A stretch of 64,000 bases of DNA, taken from contig CAKRJH010000001.1 in NCBI GenBank assembly GCA_934351255.1, positions 226,265-290,264 of the forward strand, read 5' to 3'. Below are positions 22,579 through 31,636 of the stretch, piece by piece. Positions within the stretch are counted from its first letter, which is position 1. Every line of letters begins with the position of its first letter. The notes beneath the pieces are model-generated. The model was not told the DNA's origin. It did not search any database and worked only from the letters and a program-made list of their open reading frames with translations. This DNA comes from an uncultured Lachnospiraceae bacterium (GTDB lineage Bacteria > Bacillota > Clostridia > Lachnospirales > Lachnospiraceae). The position numbers and the translations under genes were made by a program.

Positions 22579-23811
22579 ATGAGCAAAGTATTTACTTCGG
22601 CACAGATACTGTTGCCGGCATCTCAGATTGACCGCTCCAAATGGGCGGTGATCGCCTGCGACCAGTTCACCAGTGAGCCGGAATACTGGAAACAGGTCGA
22701 GGAGAAAGTGGGAGAGAGTCCTTCCACGCTGTCTCTGATCTACCCGGAAGTGTATCTGGGAGGAGATGACAGCCGGATCTCGAAGATCCAGGATACGATG
22801 ATTCAGTATCTGCGGGATGGTGTATTTGACACAGCGGTAGAGGATGGATATGTATTTGTGATCCGTACTACAGAGTCAGGCAGACGTCTGGGGCTGGTGG
22901 GGGCACTGGATCTGGAGGCATATGATTTCCATCCGGACAGGAAAGCGCTGGTACGTGCGACCGAGCAGACCGTGGCATCCCGTATCCCACCGCGCATGAA
23001 GGTGAGACTGGATGCGAGTCTGGAGTCACCACATGTGATGGTGCTGATGGAGGATATCCGGTATCATATCCTTCGGGATCTGTCCCGGAAAACGGACACA
23101 TTGGACAAACTGTATGATGTGGAACTGATGCTGGGCGGCGGTCATCTGGAAGGCTATGCAGTGACCGGACAGGAAGCACAGCATTTGAATGTATTGTTTG
23201 ATGAGATGGAAGACCGGTGCGGCGGGCTGCTGTTTGCGGTGGGGGATGGCAATCATTCCCTCGCAACGGCCAAGGCGTGCTGGGAGGAGATCAAAAAGAA
23301 CCTGTCTGATGAGGAGGCCAAGAGCCATCCGGCTCGGTATGCGTTGGTAGAACTGTGTGACCTTCATGATCCTTCATTGGTATTTGAACCGATCCACCGT
23401 ATTCTGTTCGGTGGTCAGATGGATGCCGTGACCGAGTATTTTGAGAAGGCATTGCAGCGGGAAGGCATGAGCCTGGTACCCGGTGACGAGATCGTGTTTA
23501 CCCAGGGAGACATGCGCAGACAGACAGCGATCCAAGGCAGGGGAGACCGGCTTCCGGTAGAGGTCCTGCAGAAGGTTCTGGACGCGTATCTGGGCGAACA
23601 CTCTGAGGTGGAGATCGACTATATCCATGGTACGGATTCGCTGAATAAGCTGGTGGAGGAAAGCGGCGGTCTTGGCATTGCCCTGCAGGCGATCGACAAG
23701 CAGAGTCTGTTCCCGGCCATTCAGGCAGGCGGCGTGCTTCCGCGTAAGACGTTCTCCATCGGGGAAGCGCACGAAAAGAGATATTATATGGAGTGCCGTA
23801 AGATCCGCTGA
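22579..23811 (+). CDS. DUF1015 family protein
   Basis: The 410-residue protein matches the DUF1015 family: the N-terminal IACDQFTSEPEYWKQVEE, the central GLLFAVGDGNHSLATAK (a conserved G-D-G-N-H-S-L-A-x-A-K signature) and the C-terminal FPAIQAGGVLPRKTFSIGEAH. Members are cytoplasmic and relate distantly to ParB/SerK-like nucleotide-binding folds; some have been discussed as ADP-dependent kinases, but no function can be assigned here. AGGGGG precedes the ATG at 22579. The gap of 28 bases to asnA suggests co-transcription, possibly linking it to amino-acid metabolism. Confidence 0.88.
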   Translation: MSKVFTSAQILLPASQIDRSKWAVIACDQFTSEPEYWKQVEEKVGESPSTLSLIYPEVYLGGDDSRISKIQDTMIQYLRDGVFDTAVEDGYVFVIRTTESGRRLGLVGALDLEAYDFHPDRKALVRATEQTVASRIPPRMKVRLDASLESPHVMVLMEDIRYHILRDLSRKTDTLDKLYDVELMLGGGHLEGYAVTGQEAQHLNVLFDEMEDRCGGLLFAVGDGNHSLATAKACWEEIKKNLSDEEAKSHPARYALVELCDLHDPSLVFEPIHRILFGGQMDAVTEYFEKALQREGMSLVPGDEIVFTQGDMRRQTAIQGRGDRLPVEVLQKVLDAYLGEHSEVEIDYIHGTDSLNKLVEESGGLGIALQAIDKQSLFPAIQAGGVLPRKTFSIGEAHEKRYYMECRKIR

Positions 23812-23830
23812 CGGCACCGGATATACAAAG

Positions 23831-23873
23831 AAAACGCCAAAGAGTGCAGTTACAGCATCTCTTTGGCGTTTTT
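23831..23873. terminator. Terminator overlapping the 3' end of the converging gene
   Basis: AAAACGCCAAAGAG (23831-23844) pairs with CTCTTTGGCGTTTT (23859-23872), followed by T. The right arm lies inside the last codons of the minus-strand membrane protein, so one sequence is both terminator and coding. Confidence 0.8.
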
Positions 23874-24155
23874 GATCTCCTCGGCAGAGACACCGAGAAG
23901 GGCTTCAGCCTGTGCGGGATCACCGCCGTTTCTCAGATAATTGCATACGATCGAGAGGCGTCCCAGAGCAACACTCTTGGCGTTGAGCTCAGCCTGGGTG
24001 TCCATCTGGCTTTGCATCAGTCCCTTTTTGAGGTTCTTAAAGATCAGGATCAGTACCACAAAAAGGATGGCCAGCAGAAAGACAAAGACCAGCACATAGC
24101 TGATAATGATCTTTGCCAGATTGCTGATGGCAAAGATCGTGCAGAGACTGTTCAT
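23850..24155 (-). CDS. Small single-pass membrane protein, 101 aa
   Basis: The protein has one long hydrophobic segment (AKIIISYVLVFVFLLAILFVVLILIF, positions 14-39) followed by a cytoplasmic helical part ending in NYLRNGGDPAQAEALLGVSAEEIKNAKEML. The last part resembles short helical repeats of unknown role. AAGAAGGAG lies directly before the ATG at 24155; the longer frame upstream has no ribosome site. It diverges from deoB. I do not recognise the family. Confidence 0.7.
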   Translation of the reverse strand: MNSLCTIFAISNLAKIIISYVLVFVFLLAILFVVLILIFKNLKKGLMQSQMDTQAELNAKSVALGRLSIVCNYLRNGGDPAQAEALLGVSAEEIKNAKEML

Positions 24156-24345
24156 AGGCTCCTTCTTTCCGTACCGTGCCGGTACCTGTAGTGTTACAAC
24201 CAGTGTATCATTTCCGGGGGGATGCCGCAAGAAAATGACGACATTTTCTGTGCTTATTTTCTGTCGGGAACGGCCAAATGGGTGTATAATATGAGAAAGA
24301 AACGAAGCATGATGAGTATAGGATGACATAGAAGGGAAGAATGTG

Positions 24346-25509
24346 ATGAGAGTATTTTGGATAGTATTGGACAGCGCGGGGGTGGGCAATGCGCCGGATG
24401 CCGCTGCGTTTGGCGATGAGGGAAGCAATACCTGGAAACGCTGTTATGATTCCGGCAACCTTAAGATTCCTCATATGGAACATCTGGGAATTTATCAGAT
24501 ACAGGGGATGGAATATGGCCGGACGGACACGGAGGTCGTGGGATGTTATGGCAGGATGCGGGAACAGTCCCAGGGCAAGGACACCACGACCGGACACTGG
24601 GAGATGGCAGGGCTGATCTCGCCGCAGCCGTTTCCGACCTATCCGCAGGGGTTTCCGCAGGAGATCATTGAGGAGTTCTCCGGAAGAACCGGAAGGGGCG
24701 TACTTTGCAACAGGCCGTATTCCGGCACGGAAGTGATCCGTGACTATGGCAGACAGCATATGGAGAGCGGAGATCTGATTGTGTATACCTCTGCGGATTC
24801 TGTCTTTCAGATCGCGGCGCATGAGGATGTGGTGCCGGTGGAGGAGCTGTACCGATGCTGCAAGATTGCCAGAGAGGTACTGACCGGTCCAAATGGTGTG
24901 GGAAGAGTGATCGCCAGACCATTTACGGGTACATATCCGGACTTTACCAGGACGGAGCGGCGTCATGATTTTTCGCTGGTGCCGCCCAGAGATACGATCC
25001 TGGATCAGCTTCAGGCTGCGGGCAGGGAGGTGATCGGTGTCGGCAAGATCTATGATATCTTCGCCGGCAAGGGCATTGACCGGACCACGCCGAACCACGG
25101 CAACCACGCCAATATGGAACGCGTCTTTGAGATCATGAAGGAGGAGTTTGACGGGCTGTGCTATGTCAATCTGGTGGACACGGATATGATCTACGGACAC
25201 CGCAGGGACATTCCGGGCTATGCCGGGGCATTGTCTGAATTTGATGTGCAGCTCGGCCGGATGCTTCCCGGGATGAAGGAGGATGACATTCTCATTATCA
25301 CGGCGGATCACGGCTGTGATCCCGGATATCGCGGGACAGACCACACCCGTGAGATGGTGCCGCTTCTGGTCTATGGAAAGTCTCTGCCACAGAATGTGGA
25401 TCTGGGAACCCGAAGCACCTTTGCGGACATTGCCGCAACGATCGGTGCGTGGTTTGGGCTGGACTATCATGGGGATGGCAGTCCGATCCGGGAACTGCTT
25501 GAGAGATAG
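24346..25509 (+). CDS. deoB: Phosphopentomutase
   Basis: The 387-residue alkaline-phosphatase-fold enzyme interconverts ribose-1-P or deoxyribose-1-P with the 5-phosphates in nucleoside salvage. Metal and phosphate residues are visible: VLDSAGVGNAPD at the N terminus, GKDTTTGHWEMAG with the catalytic Thr, NRPYSGTEVI, DTDMIYGHRRD and ITADHGCDP near the end. AGGGAAG precedes ATG 24346. It begins a likely operon with the next unknown gene and argJ, though no nucleoside phosphorylase gene is beside it. Confidence 0.95.
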   Translation: MRVFWIVLDSAGVGNAPDAAAFGDEGSNTWKRCYDSGNLKIPHMEHLGIYQIQGMEYGRTDTEVVGCYGRMREQSQGKDTTTGHWEMAGLISPQPFPTYPQGFPQEIIEEFSGRTGRGVLCNRPYSGTEVIRDYGRQHMESGDLIVYTSADSVFQIAAHEDVVPVEELYRCCKIAREVLTGPNGVGRVIARPFTGTYPDFTRTERRHDFSLVPPRDTILDQLQAAGREVIGVGKIYDIFAGKGIDRTTPNHGNHANMERVFEIMKEEFDGLCYVNLVDTDMIYGHRRDIPGYAGALSEFDVQLGRMLPGMKEDDILIITADHGCDPGYRGTDHTREMVPLLVYGKSLPQNVDLGTRSTFADIAATIGAWFGLDYHGDGSPIRELLER

Positions 25510-25568
25510 TCCGGTATCTGGTATGATGGAGAGACAGGTGTGGCAAACGGCCGCATGAGGATTTCGAG

Positions 25569-26333
25569 ATGACGGAGGAAGAAAGCGTGAATAACAAAAA
25601 GCTATTTAATCTGATCTGTGACCTGATCATGCTCGGCGTGGTAGTTCTGGTCGTGATCGCGATCGGCAGTACGATCCATACGAGACAGGCAGAGAAGAAA
25701 AAGGGACATGTTGAGGTGAGCAGCGAGACCGGCGCACCGGCGACGACAACAGAGCCGGAGGAGAGCGAGGAGCCGCAGGCCAGCATTGCGCCGGAGGAAG
25801 GGTATACGACCTACAAGACGGTGGTCAATTCCTCTCAGGCAGATAATACGATCTTTTATCTGCGGCTGAACGATACGGACGGCACTTACCGTGCCGGCAT
25901 GATCGCCGGAGCCGATGACACTCTGCTGGATAAGGGAACCTATGAGAGGGATCAGGAACATATTGCGGTGACATCGGGCAGCAGTACTGCCGATACCACG
26001 AACTATCTGGTGGATGGCGATTACCTGGTCAATGCCGATGAGATCTATTCCGGCCAGCTTCCGGAGGGTGATGTGTTTGACTTTACGACCAAATGCAAGC
26101 TGTCCAGCACGAAGCGCAACAAACTGATCTTTAAGGAGGACGGTACCTATGAGCAGCAGGCGGTCACCAAGTCCACCGATAAGGGCGGTGAGGATAAGGT
26201 AGATGTCACTACCGGGACCTATCACAAAGCCGGTGATTTTCTGGTGAGGGCTACCGACGAGGGACAGCAGCTTGCTGACATGTATATTTATCAGAATCAG
26301 CTGGTCAACAGCTTTTACAAGATTGTCAAATAA
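25569..26333 (+). CDS. Membrane-anchored hypothetical protein, 254 aa
   Basis: I do not recognise this protein. It has one N-terminal membrane helix (FNLICDLIMLGVVVLVVIAIG, about residues 13-33), then a Thr/Pro/Glu-rich linker (about 48-75) and an extracytoplasmic beta-rich domain with two repeated strands of the type GTYERD and GTYEQQ/GTYHKAGDF, like small lipocalin-like or META-type folds. A GTG at 25587 with GGAGG nine bases upstream is a credible alternative start (248 residues). It lies between deoB and argJ with short gaps. Confidence 0.75.
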   Translation: MTEEESVNNKKLFNLICDLIMLGVVVLVVIAIGSTIHTRQAEKKKGHVEVSSETGAPATTTEPEESEEPQASIAPEEGYTTYKTVVNSSQADNTIFYLRLNDTDGTYRAGMIAGADDTLLDKGTYERDQEHIAVTSGSSTADTTNYLVDGDYLVNADEIYSGQLPEGDVFDFTTKCKLSSTKRNKLIFKEDGTYEQQAVTKSTDKGGEDKVDVTTGTYHKAGDFLVRATDEGQQLADMYIYQNQLVNSFYKIVK

Positions 26334-26348
26334 AAGGAGAACGACACG

Positions 26349-27590
26349 ATGATGGAACAGTTTGAAGGATACCAATACATGGAGGGCGGCGTTTGCGCCG
26401 CACAGGGATTTACTGCCAATGGGCTTAACAGCGGCATCAATCCCGACAAGAGCAAAAATGATCTGGGCATGGTCTACAGCGAGACGCTCTGCGAGGCGGC
26501 AGCCGTGTATACCACCAACAAGGTAAAAGGGGCACCGATCCTTGTGACAAAGGATAATCTGACGAAGACCGGAGGACATGCCAGAGCGGTGCTGGTCAAT
26601 TCCAAGAATGCCAATACCTGCAATGCCAACGGCGTGGAGATCGCGCAGGGAGGCTGCCGCCTGGCGGCAGATGCGCTGCGTATCCGGCCGGAGGAAGTGA
26701 TCGTCGCTTCCACGGGCGTGATCGGTCAGCCGATGGATCTGGCACCGTTCGAGCAGGCGATGCCTGCGCTGGTGAGCGGTCTGAGCAGAGAGGGACATAC
26801 CGCAGCGGTTCACGCGATCATGACGACGGATACCGTGCCAAAAGAAGTTGCAGTCGAGTTTGCGATCCAGGGCAGAACCTGTCATCTGGGAGGCATGGCC
26901 AAGGGAAGCGGCATGATCCATCCAAACATGGCGACGACGCTGAACTTTGTGACTACAGATGTGGCAATCAGCGCAGAAATGGTTCAAAAAGCGCTGAATG
27001 AGATCGTTAAGATCACCTACAACTGCCTGAGCATTGACGGGGACACTTCTACCAATGATATGGTCAGTGTCATGGCCAATGGAATGGCCGGCAACCCATG
27101 CATTGAGCAGGAGGGGAAAGATTATGAGATCTTCAAGCAGGCATTGTATATTGTCATGATGAATATGACCAAGATGCTGGCCGCAGACGGCGAGGGAGCC
27201 AGCAAGATGCTGGAGTGCACGGTAAAGGGGGCACCTGATCAGGAGACCGCGATCGTTGTGGCCAAGAGTGTGATCCGTTCGCCATTGTTCAAATGTGCGA
27301 TGTTTGGAGAGGACGCAAACTGGGGCCGTATCCTGTGTGCGATCGGTTATGCGGACGCGGAGTTTGACATCGAGAAGGTCGATGTGGATCTGGCCAGTGA
27401 GGCCGGAGTACTTCCGGTCTGCCGCGATGGAGCCGGAGTACCGTTCTCCGAGGAGTTTGCCTCCGAACTTCTGGCAAAGGATGAGATCTATATCAATATT
27501 GATCTGAAGCAGGGAGAGGCACAGGCCAAGGCCTGGGGATGTGATCTGACATACGATTATGTGAAGATCAACGGAGATTACCGTTCCTGA
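26349..27590 (+). CDS. argJ: Bifunctional ornithine/glutamate N-acetyltransferase
   Basis: The 413-residue proenzyme transfers acetyl from N-acetylornithine to glutamate (and may use acetyl-CoA) in cyclic arginine synthesis. Conserved parts are NKVKGAPILVTKDNL, LVNSKNANTCNA, ASTGVIGQP and AKGSGMIHPNMATTLNF. Self-cleavage is expected between Ala and Thr in NMATTL, giving the catalytic Thr at the start of the beta chain. SIDGDTSTNDMV and FKCAMFGEDANWGRI complete the picture. AAAGGAG precedes the ATG. No other arg gene lies in the window. Confidence 0.96.
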   Translation: MMEQFEGYQYMEGGVCAAQGFTANGLNSGINPDKSKNDLGMVYSETLCEAAAVYTTNKVKGAPILVTKDNLTKTGGHARAVLVNSKNANTCNANGVEIAQGGCRLAADALRIRPEEVIVASTGVIGQPMDLAPFEQAMPALVSGLSREGHTAAVHAIMTTDTVPKEVAVEFAIQGRTCHLGGMAKGSGMIHPNMATTLNFVTTDVAISAEMVQKALNEIVKITYNCLSIDGDTSTNDMVSVMANGMAGNPCIEQEGKDYEIFKQALYIVMMNMTKMLAADGEGASKMLECTVKGAPDQETAIVVAKSVIRSPLFKCAMFGEDANWGRILCAIGYADAEFDIEKVDVDLASEAGVLPVCRDGAGVPFSEEFASELLAKDEIYINIDLKQGEAQAKAWGCDLTYDYVKINGDYRS

Positions 27591-27613
27591 TAGAACAAAC
27601 GATAAAAATATAT

Positions 27614-27680
27614 AAAAAGACCAGTCAATATGTGGTGTGTCCCGGATTTGGGATACATCACGGTTGACTGGTCTTTTTTT
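27614..27680. terminator. Long bidirectional terminator between argJ and the GGDEF-EAL gene
   Basis: An outer stem GACCAGTCAA/TTGACTGGTC with flanking A-run and T-run encloses an inner stem GTGGTGTGTCCC/GGGATACATCAC (with one mismatch). It can end both converging transcripts. Confidence 0.85.
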
Positions 27681-27682
27681 GA

Positions 27683-30496
27683 TTACTCTGTATCGCTGTC
27701 TTCTGATTTGGATTCAATCTGTCCTGGCATCTTGTCGGAATGCTCCTTGGCATACTCCAGAAAGTTTTCCCAGGACAGTGGCTTTGAAAAATGATAGCCC
27801 TGATAGTAGTCCGGGGTATAGGTTTTTAACAGATTCCAGACTCCATCGGACTCGACGCCTTCCACACAGATCTGGATGTGAAACTGTTTTGCACATTCGA
27901 TAATAGTGCTTACCAGGATACGGTCAGATTCATTCTCCAGAAGGTGGAAGACGAAGCTCTGATCGATCTTGACACAACTGAATGGCAGGTCACGCAGCAG
28001 ACTCAGAGAAGAATATCCGGTGCCGAAGTCGTCCGCGGAGATGCGCAGCCCCTGGCTCTGGAAGAACATCAGATTCTCCTGCAGAGTCGTGATATCTGCG
28101 GTTCGGGAATGCTCTGTCAGCTCCAGCGTCAGATTTTTATGTGGGAAATCCGTCTCATGCAGGATGTTGAGCAGATCGTCGCGGAACCCCGAATGATCGA
28201 GCTGATGGTAGGAGACATTGACACTGATGACGAAGTCCGGATCGATCTCCAGATATGGTTTGACCTGATTGAGTGCCGTGCGCAGGATCCAGAGCCCTAA
28301 TTCGTAGAAGCAGCTGTCGTTCTCGAGTACCGGAATGTAATGTCCCGGTGGAACGGTCCCCCATTTCTCATTGCGCCAGCGAAGCAGCGCCTCGGCACCG
28401 ATAATCTTTTCGTCGGCATTGACCTGCGGCTGATAATTCAGATAGAATCCCTCGCAGCCGTTCAGGATGCTCTGTTTGATGTCGGCGATCAGCTCCAGAT
28501 GGCTGCGGTCATTCAGCCACATGGAATTGTTGTAGAAGATCAGCTCGCCGTTCTTTGCCTTCTTGGAGGTCTCTGTCGCATAGGCCAGCTCGGAGAGGAT
28601 CGTATCGACATCCTGAGTGATCGCATCAAAACACAGGCCGCCGCCGGAAAGCATGAATCCGATGTGGGAATCATCGACATAGACATTGTTCTGGGCAATA
28701 TAGACGATTTCGCTGTACAATGTCTGGATGGTCTTCTGATCGTGCATCGTCTGGGAGAGGATGGCAAATTTGGCACCGTCCATACGGAAGACGATACCGC
28801 GGCCGGAGACCAGTGCGCGCAGCTTGTCGGCAAAGGCCTGAAGCAGACGGTTGCCAAATGCATAGTCATAACTGGTGTTGATCGTATTGAAGTTATTGAT
28901 CGCTACCATAAGGATCCCCACAGGCTGCTTGGCTTCGGTATAGCGGCGCAGCGTGGAGTTGAATTCGTAGAGATTGTACAGGTTGGTCACCGGATCGATG
29001 GTATCGATGATACCATGGTTGGTGATCGTACCGGCAAAGTAGTTTGGCTCGCCGTTCTCACCTTTGAGAACCTTGCCCTCGCAGGTGACAATGACGTAAT
29101 GGCCGTCGCGGTTTTTGACACGATACTGGAGGTTGTGGTAATCCTTTTTGCCGGATAAGACATCATTGACATCCTGCTGATAGAAGTCGCGGTCTTCCTC
29201 GTGGACACGCTGTCCCCAGATCGTTCCGGCATCATATATGTATTCTCCGGGAAGAGAAAAATACTCCACGGCGTTGGAGGACCATCGGGTAATGTTGGTG
29301 TTCATATTCATCAGATAGAGATAGCGGCTGTGAGAGGTGGCCGCGAGTACATCGAATACACGGCTGTCCAGCCCGGCCTTGTTGACATGGGAGATCTTCT
29401 TGACTTTGCCCTGGGAGCGGGAGTCCTTTTTTTCATCGCCGAATTCCCAGTGCTGGGAGTGGCGCATCTTGTACTGATACATCTTGGCATCGGCCTCGGA
29501 TAACAGCTCAGAGTAGGTCTTGTTGGAGTTGGAATGCATGTAGGCGCATCCGTAACTGAAACTGTGGCTGTATTCCTTGTCGGAGATCGTCATATCCCAG
29601 AACTCATTGCGCAGGCGTTCCAGGCGCTCCAGAAGCTGACGGTCATCATCCGTCGTGGAGACCAGAAGGAACTCGTCGCCACCCAGACGATACAGAAATT
29701 CACCGTCGTGAAGAATACTCTGCAGTACCTTGCAGGCCTCGATCAGGTAGACATCACCCTCGTTGTGGCCGTAGGTATCGTTGCAGTATTTGAGATTGTC
29801 CAGATCGATAAATGCGATGGTAAACGGTGCTGCAACGGCCAGCAGTTCTTCCAGTTTGTGGTTGGAAGCCAGACGGTTGCCGATCCCGGTCAGGGTATCT
29901 GTCGTGGAACTGATCTGTTTGCTGTGTTCTGCCCGCATCGCGGTCACGGAATTGCGGTAAAGCTGGTAGGACCACACGACAGTCAGGAGCATGTATAACA
30001 CATAGATCCCCGTGTAGGTGGTGGTAGGATGCTGTGGAAGGAAGATCCACAGAGCGATATAATTGATCAGCCATGCCAGAAAAACATAGAGGATCTTTTC
30101 AATCAAAGGAAGATGCACGCAGGTGACCATCAGGGTCATAAACAGCGTAAAGATAAGCTGCGAATGTCCCAGGTACAGACCGCTTACATTAAATAAGATG
30201 GCCAGTGCCATGGAAGCCAGAAAATAAATCCTGGTCCACTTCTGGTATTTGAAGATCATGACTCTCGCGCCACGGCTCTCCACACACATAAACAGATCGA
30301 TCAGACCCAGAATGGCCAGGGCGGCATACAGCCAGTTATACCATGGATTCTGTTTGGTCAGAAAATAACTCACACCCCACATCGCGGCACCGATGACTGC
30401 ATACAGAAAGGAAATCTGCAGGCGGTTACGGCAGTCCTTGTTGCCCATTCGGAAGAGCCATTCTTCACGCTCCTCCGATGTTAATGTTGTCCCCAT
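27683..30496 (-). CDS. Membrane GGDEF-PAS-GGDEF-EAL c-di-GMP protein
   Basis: The 937-residue protein has about six N-terminal membrane helices (residues 28-190), a GGDEF domain with intact YRLGGDEF (near 272), a PAS-like domain (about 380-500), a second GGDEF domain whose motif is decayed to RMDGAKF (near 575), and an EAL domain (about 670-915). The EAL residues look active: GAEALLRW, NVSYHQL, LELTEHSR, ADDFGTGYSSLSLL, VKIDQSF, and CVEGVES. It could therefore both make and break c-di-GMP, with the second GGDEF perhaps a GTP-sensing regulator of the EAL. It is a single gene between converging terminators. Confidence 0.92.
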   Translation of the reverse strand: MGTTLTSEEREEWLFRMGNKDCRNRLQISFLYAVIGAAMWGVSYFLTKQNPWYNWLYAALAILGLIDLFMCVESRGARVMIFKYQKWTRIYFLASMALAILFNVSGLYLGHSQLIFTLFMTLMVTCVHLPLIEKILYVFLAWLINYIALWIFLPQHPTTTYTGIYVLYMLLTVVWSYQLYRNSVTAMRAEHSKQISSTTDTLTGIGNRLASNHKLEELLAVAAPFTIAFIDLDNLKYCNDTYGHNEGDVYLIEACKVLQSILHDGEFLYRLGGDEFLLVSTTDDDRQLLERLERLRNEFWDMTISDKEYSHSFSYGCAYMHSNSNKTYSELLSEADAKMYQYKMRHSQHWEFGDEKKDSRSQGKVKKISHVNKAGLDSRVFDVLAATSHSRYLYLMNMNTNITRWSSNAVEYFSLPGEYIYDAGTIWGQRVHEEDRDFYQQDVNDVLSGKKDYHNLQYRVKNRDGHYVIVTCEGKVLKGENGEPNYFAGTITNHGIIDTIDPVTNLYNLYEFNSTLRRYTEAKQPVGILMVAINNFNTINTSYDYAFGNRLLQAFADKLRALVSGRGIVFRMDGAKFAILSQTMHDQKTIQTLYSEIVYIAQNNVYVDDSHIGFMLSGGGLCFDAITQDVDTILSELAYATETSKKAKNGELIFYNNSMWLNDRSHLELIADIKQSILNGCEGFYLNYQPQVNADEKIIGAEALLRWRNEKWGTVPPGHYIPVLENDSCFYELGLWILRTALNQVKPYLEIDPDFVISVNVSYHQLDHSGFRDDLLNILHETDFPHKNLTLELTEHSRTADITTLQENLMFFQSQGLRISADDFGTGYSSLSLLRDLPFSCVKIDQSFVFHLLENESDRILVSTIIECAKQFHIQICVEGVESDGVWNLLKTYTPDYYQGYHFSKPLSWENFLEYAKEHSDKMPGQIESKSEDSDTE

Positions 30497-30619
30497 AATC
30501 TATCTCCGTTTCTACCGTATTTTCATACTTTCTCCTGGTAAATATTGTATCATATGACAGGGGGAAAAAACAGGGAGAAAATTCGATATGAAAGCCATAA
30601 AATGAAGATATTTCGGTTA

Positions 30620-30648
30620 TTGTGGATGAGGTGGGGGTATGCTATACT
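30620..30648 (+). promoter_or_regulatory. Promoter before the secreted unknown at 30741
   Basis: TTGTGG (30620-30625), 17-base spacer, TATACT (30643-30648). Confidence 0.5.
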
Positions 30649-30740
30649 GGAAAGAGGAATGCAGTGGGCCGGAATCAGGGGATCCGGGGCTGCATCCGGG
30701 ACTGAATGAAACTGCACAGGCAGAAATATGAGGTGACGAT

Positions 30741-31493
30741 ATGAATAGATGCAGATGGTGGAAACGGGTCCTGATCGCGGGGCTGATCCTGGGGATGGGA
30801 TGCACGGGAAGGGCGCAGGCCAGCAGTACCGTGGATCTGGACAAGATCAATGCGGAGGCGCAGATTGCCGATACCTCGGTGCTGGTGGACACCGATATGA
30901 CGAATCAGGAGATCATCGATGCGACGGATCTGGACAAGGATGCGATCGCAAAGTACCGGAAACTCTGGGAATCCGATCCGGCCAGAGTACAGTATTATAT
31001 CGTGGATATGGATCAGAATGATGACAATATTATGATCAGCACGGCATTGTCCGGGGAGCTCGGTCTGAACGATGCCAATGACATCAAATCCTCCCAGGAA
31101 GATCAGGTGCTCAGGAATATGAAAAAAAAGCTCCGGAAAAGTGAGGGAAAGATCTCGGACTTTGAGAAGATCTATGTCGGAGGCAGACTGAGCTGGCGCT
31201 ATTTTATGGATATTAAAAATCGTCATACCTACGAATACCAGACCATCTACAATGGCACGGTCATGACATTTTCCATCGCACAGAAGAATGCATTTGAGGG
31301 CGAGGAAGAGGTTCTCGATGAATTTATGGATACGGTGCGATTTGATGACTCCGGCTCGACAGGGCTTGCGTCTTCCAGACCGCTGGATGCGCGGACCCGT
31401 CTTCTGATCGGTGCCGGTGTGGGCGTGGTGGCAGTGCTTCTGCTTCTGGTAGGAGTGTTGTCGCTGATCCGGAGAAAGCCGGATCGCAGGTAA
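30741..31493 (+). CDS. Secreted protein with C-terminal membrane anchor, 250 aa
   Basis: I do not recognise this family. A signal peptide (VLIAGLILGMGCTGRAQA, residues 10-27) is followed by an acidic extracellular domain with a mixed alpha/beta pattern (VQYYIVDMDQNDDNIMIST and SWRYFMDIKNRHTYEYQTIYNGTVMTFSIA) and a C-terminal helix (LLIGAGVGVVAVLLLLVGVLSLI) with a short basic tail. It resembles the topology of type I membrane surface proteins. The domain around VMTFSI...EEVLDEFMDTVRF looks like the stress/PsbP-type fold in which a predicted lipoprotein domain reports wall state, but this is only a guess. Two further cluster genes follow on the same strand. Confidence 0.7.
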   Translation: MNRCRWWKRVLIAGLILGMGCTGRAQASSTVDLDKINAEAQIADTSVLVDTDMTNQEIIDATDLDKDAIAKYRKLWESDPARVQYYIVDMDQNDDNIMISTALSGELGLNDANDIKSSQEDQVLRNMKKKLRKSEGKISDFEKIYVGGRLSWRYFMDIKNRHTYEYQTIYNGTVMTFSIAQKNAFEGEEEVLDEFMDTVRFDDSGSTGLASSRPLDARTRLLIGAGVGVVAVLLLLVGVLSLIRRKPDRR

Positions 31494-31636
31494 GCGCAGA
31501 GACAGGAAAGACAAGGGGATAAGAACATTTCAGACATTTCAGGAAATTTCAGACATTTTGGGAACAAGAGCATTTTTTGAAGAAACAGAGATTCCGAAAA
31601 ACGGGGTGTCAGGATACAGAAATATGGAGGAAAGCG

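Noticed and set aside
24208..25470. A 420-codon open frame on the minus strand across deoB.
   Set aside because: It is antisense to a fully conserved phosphopentomutase, its translation is His/Arg/Leu-rich without family marks, and it has no ribosome site. It is a codon-bias shadow.
25602..26987. A 461-codon minus-strand frame across the membrane-anchored unknown and argJ.
   Set aside because: It spans two plus-strand genes and the gap between them, with low-quality His/Leu/Arg-rich protein and no start signal.
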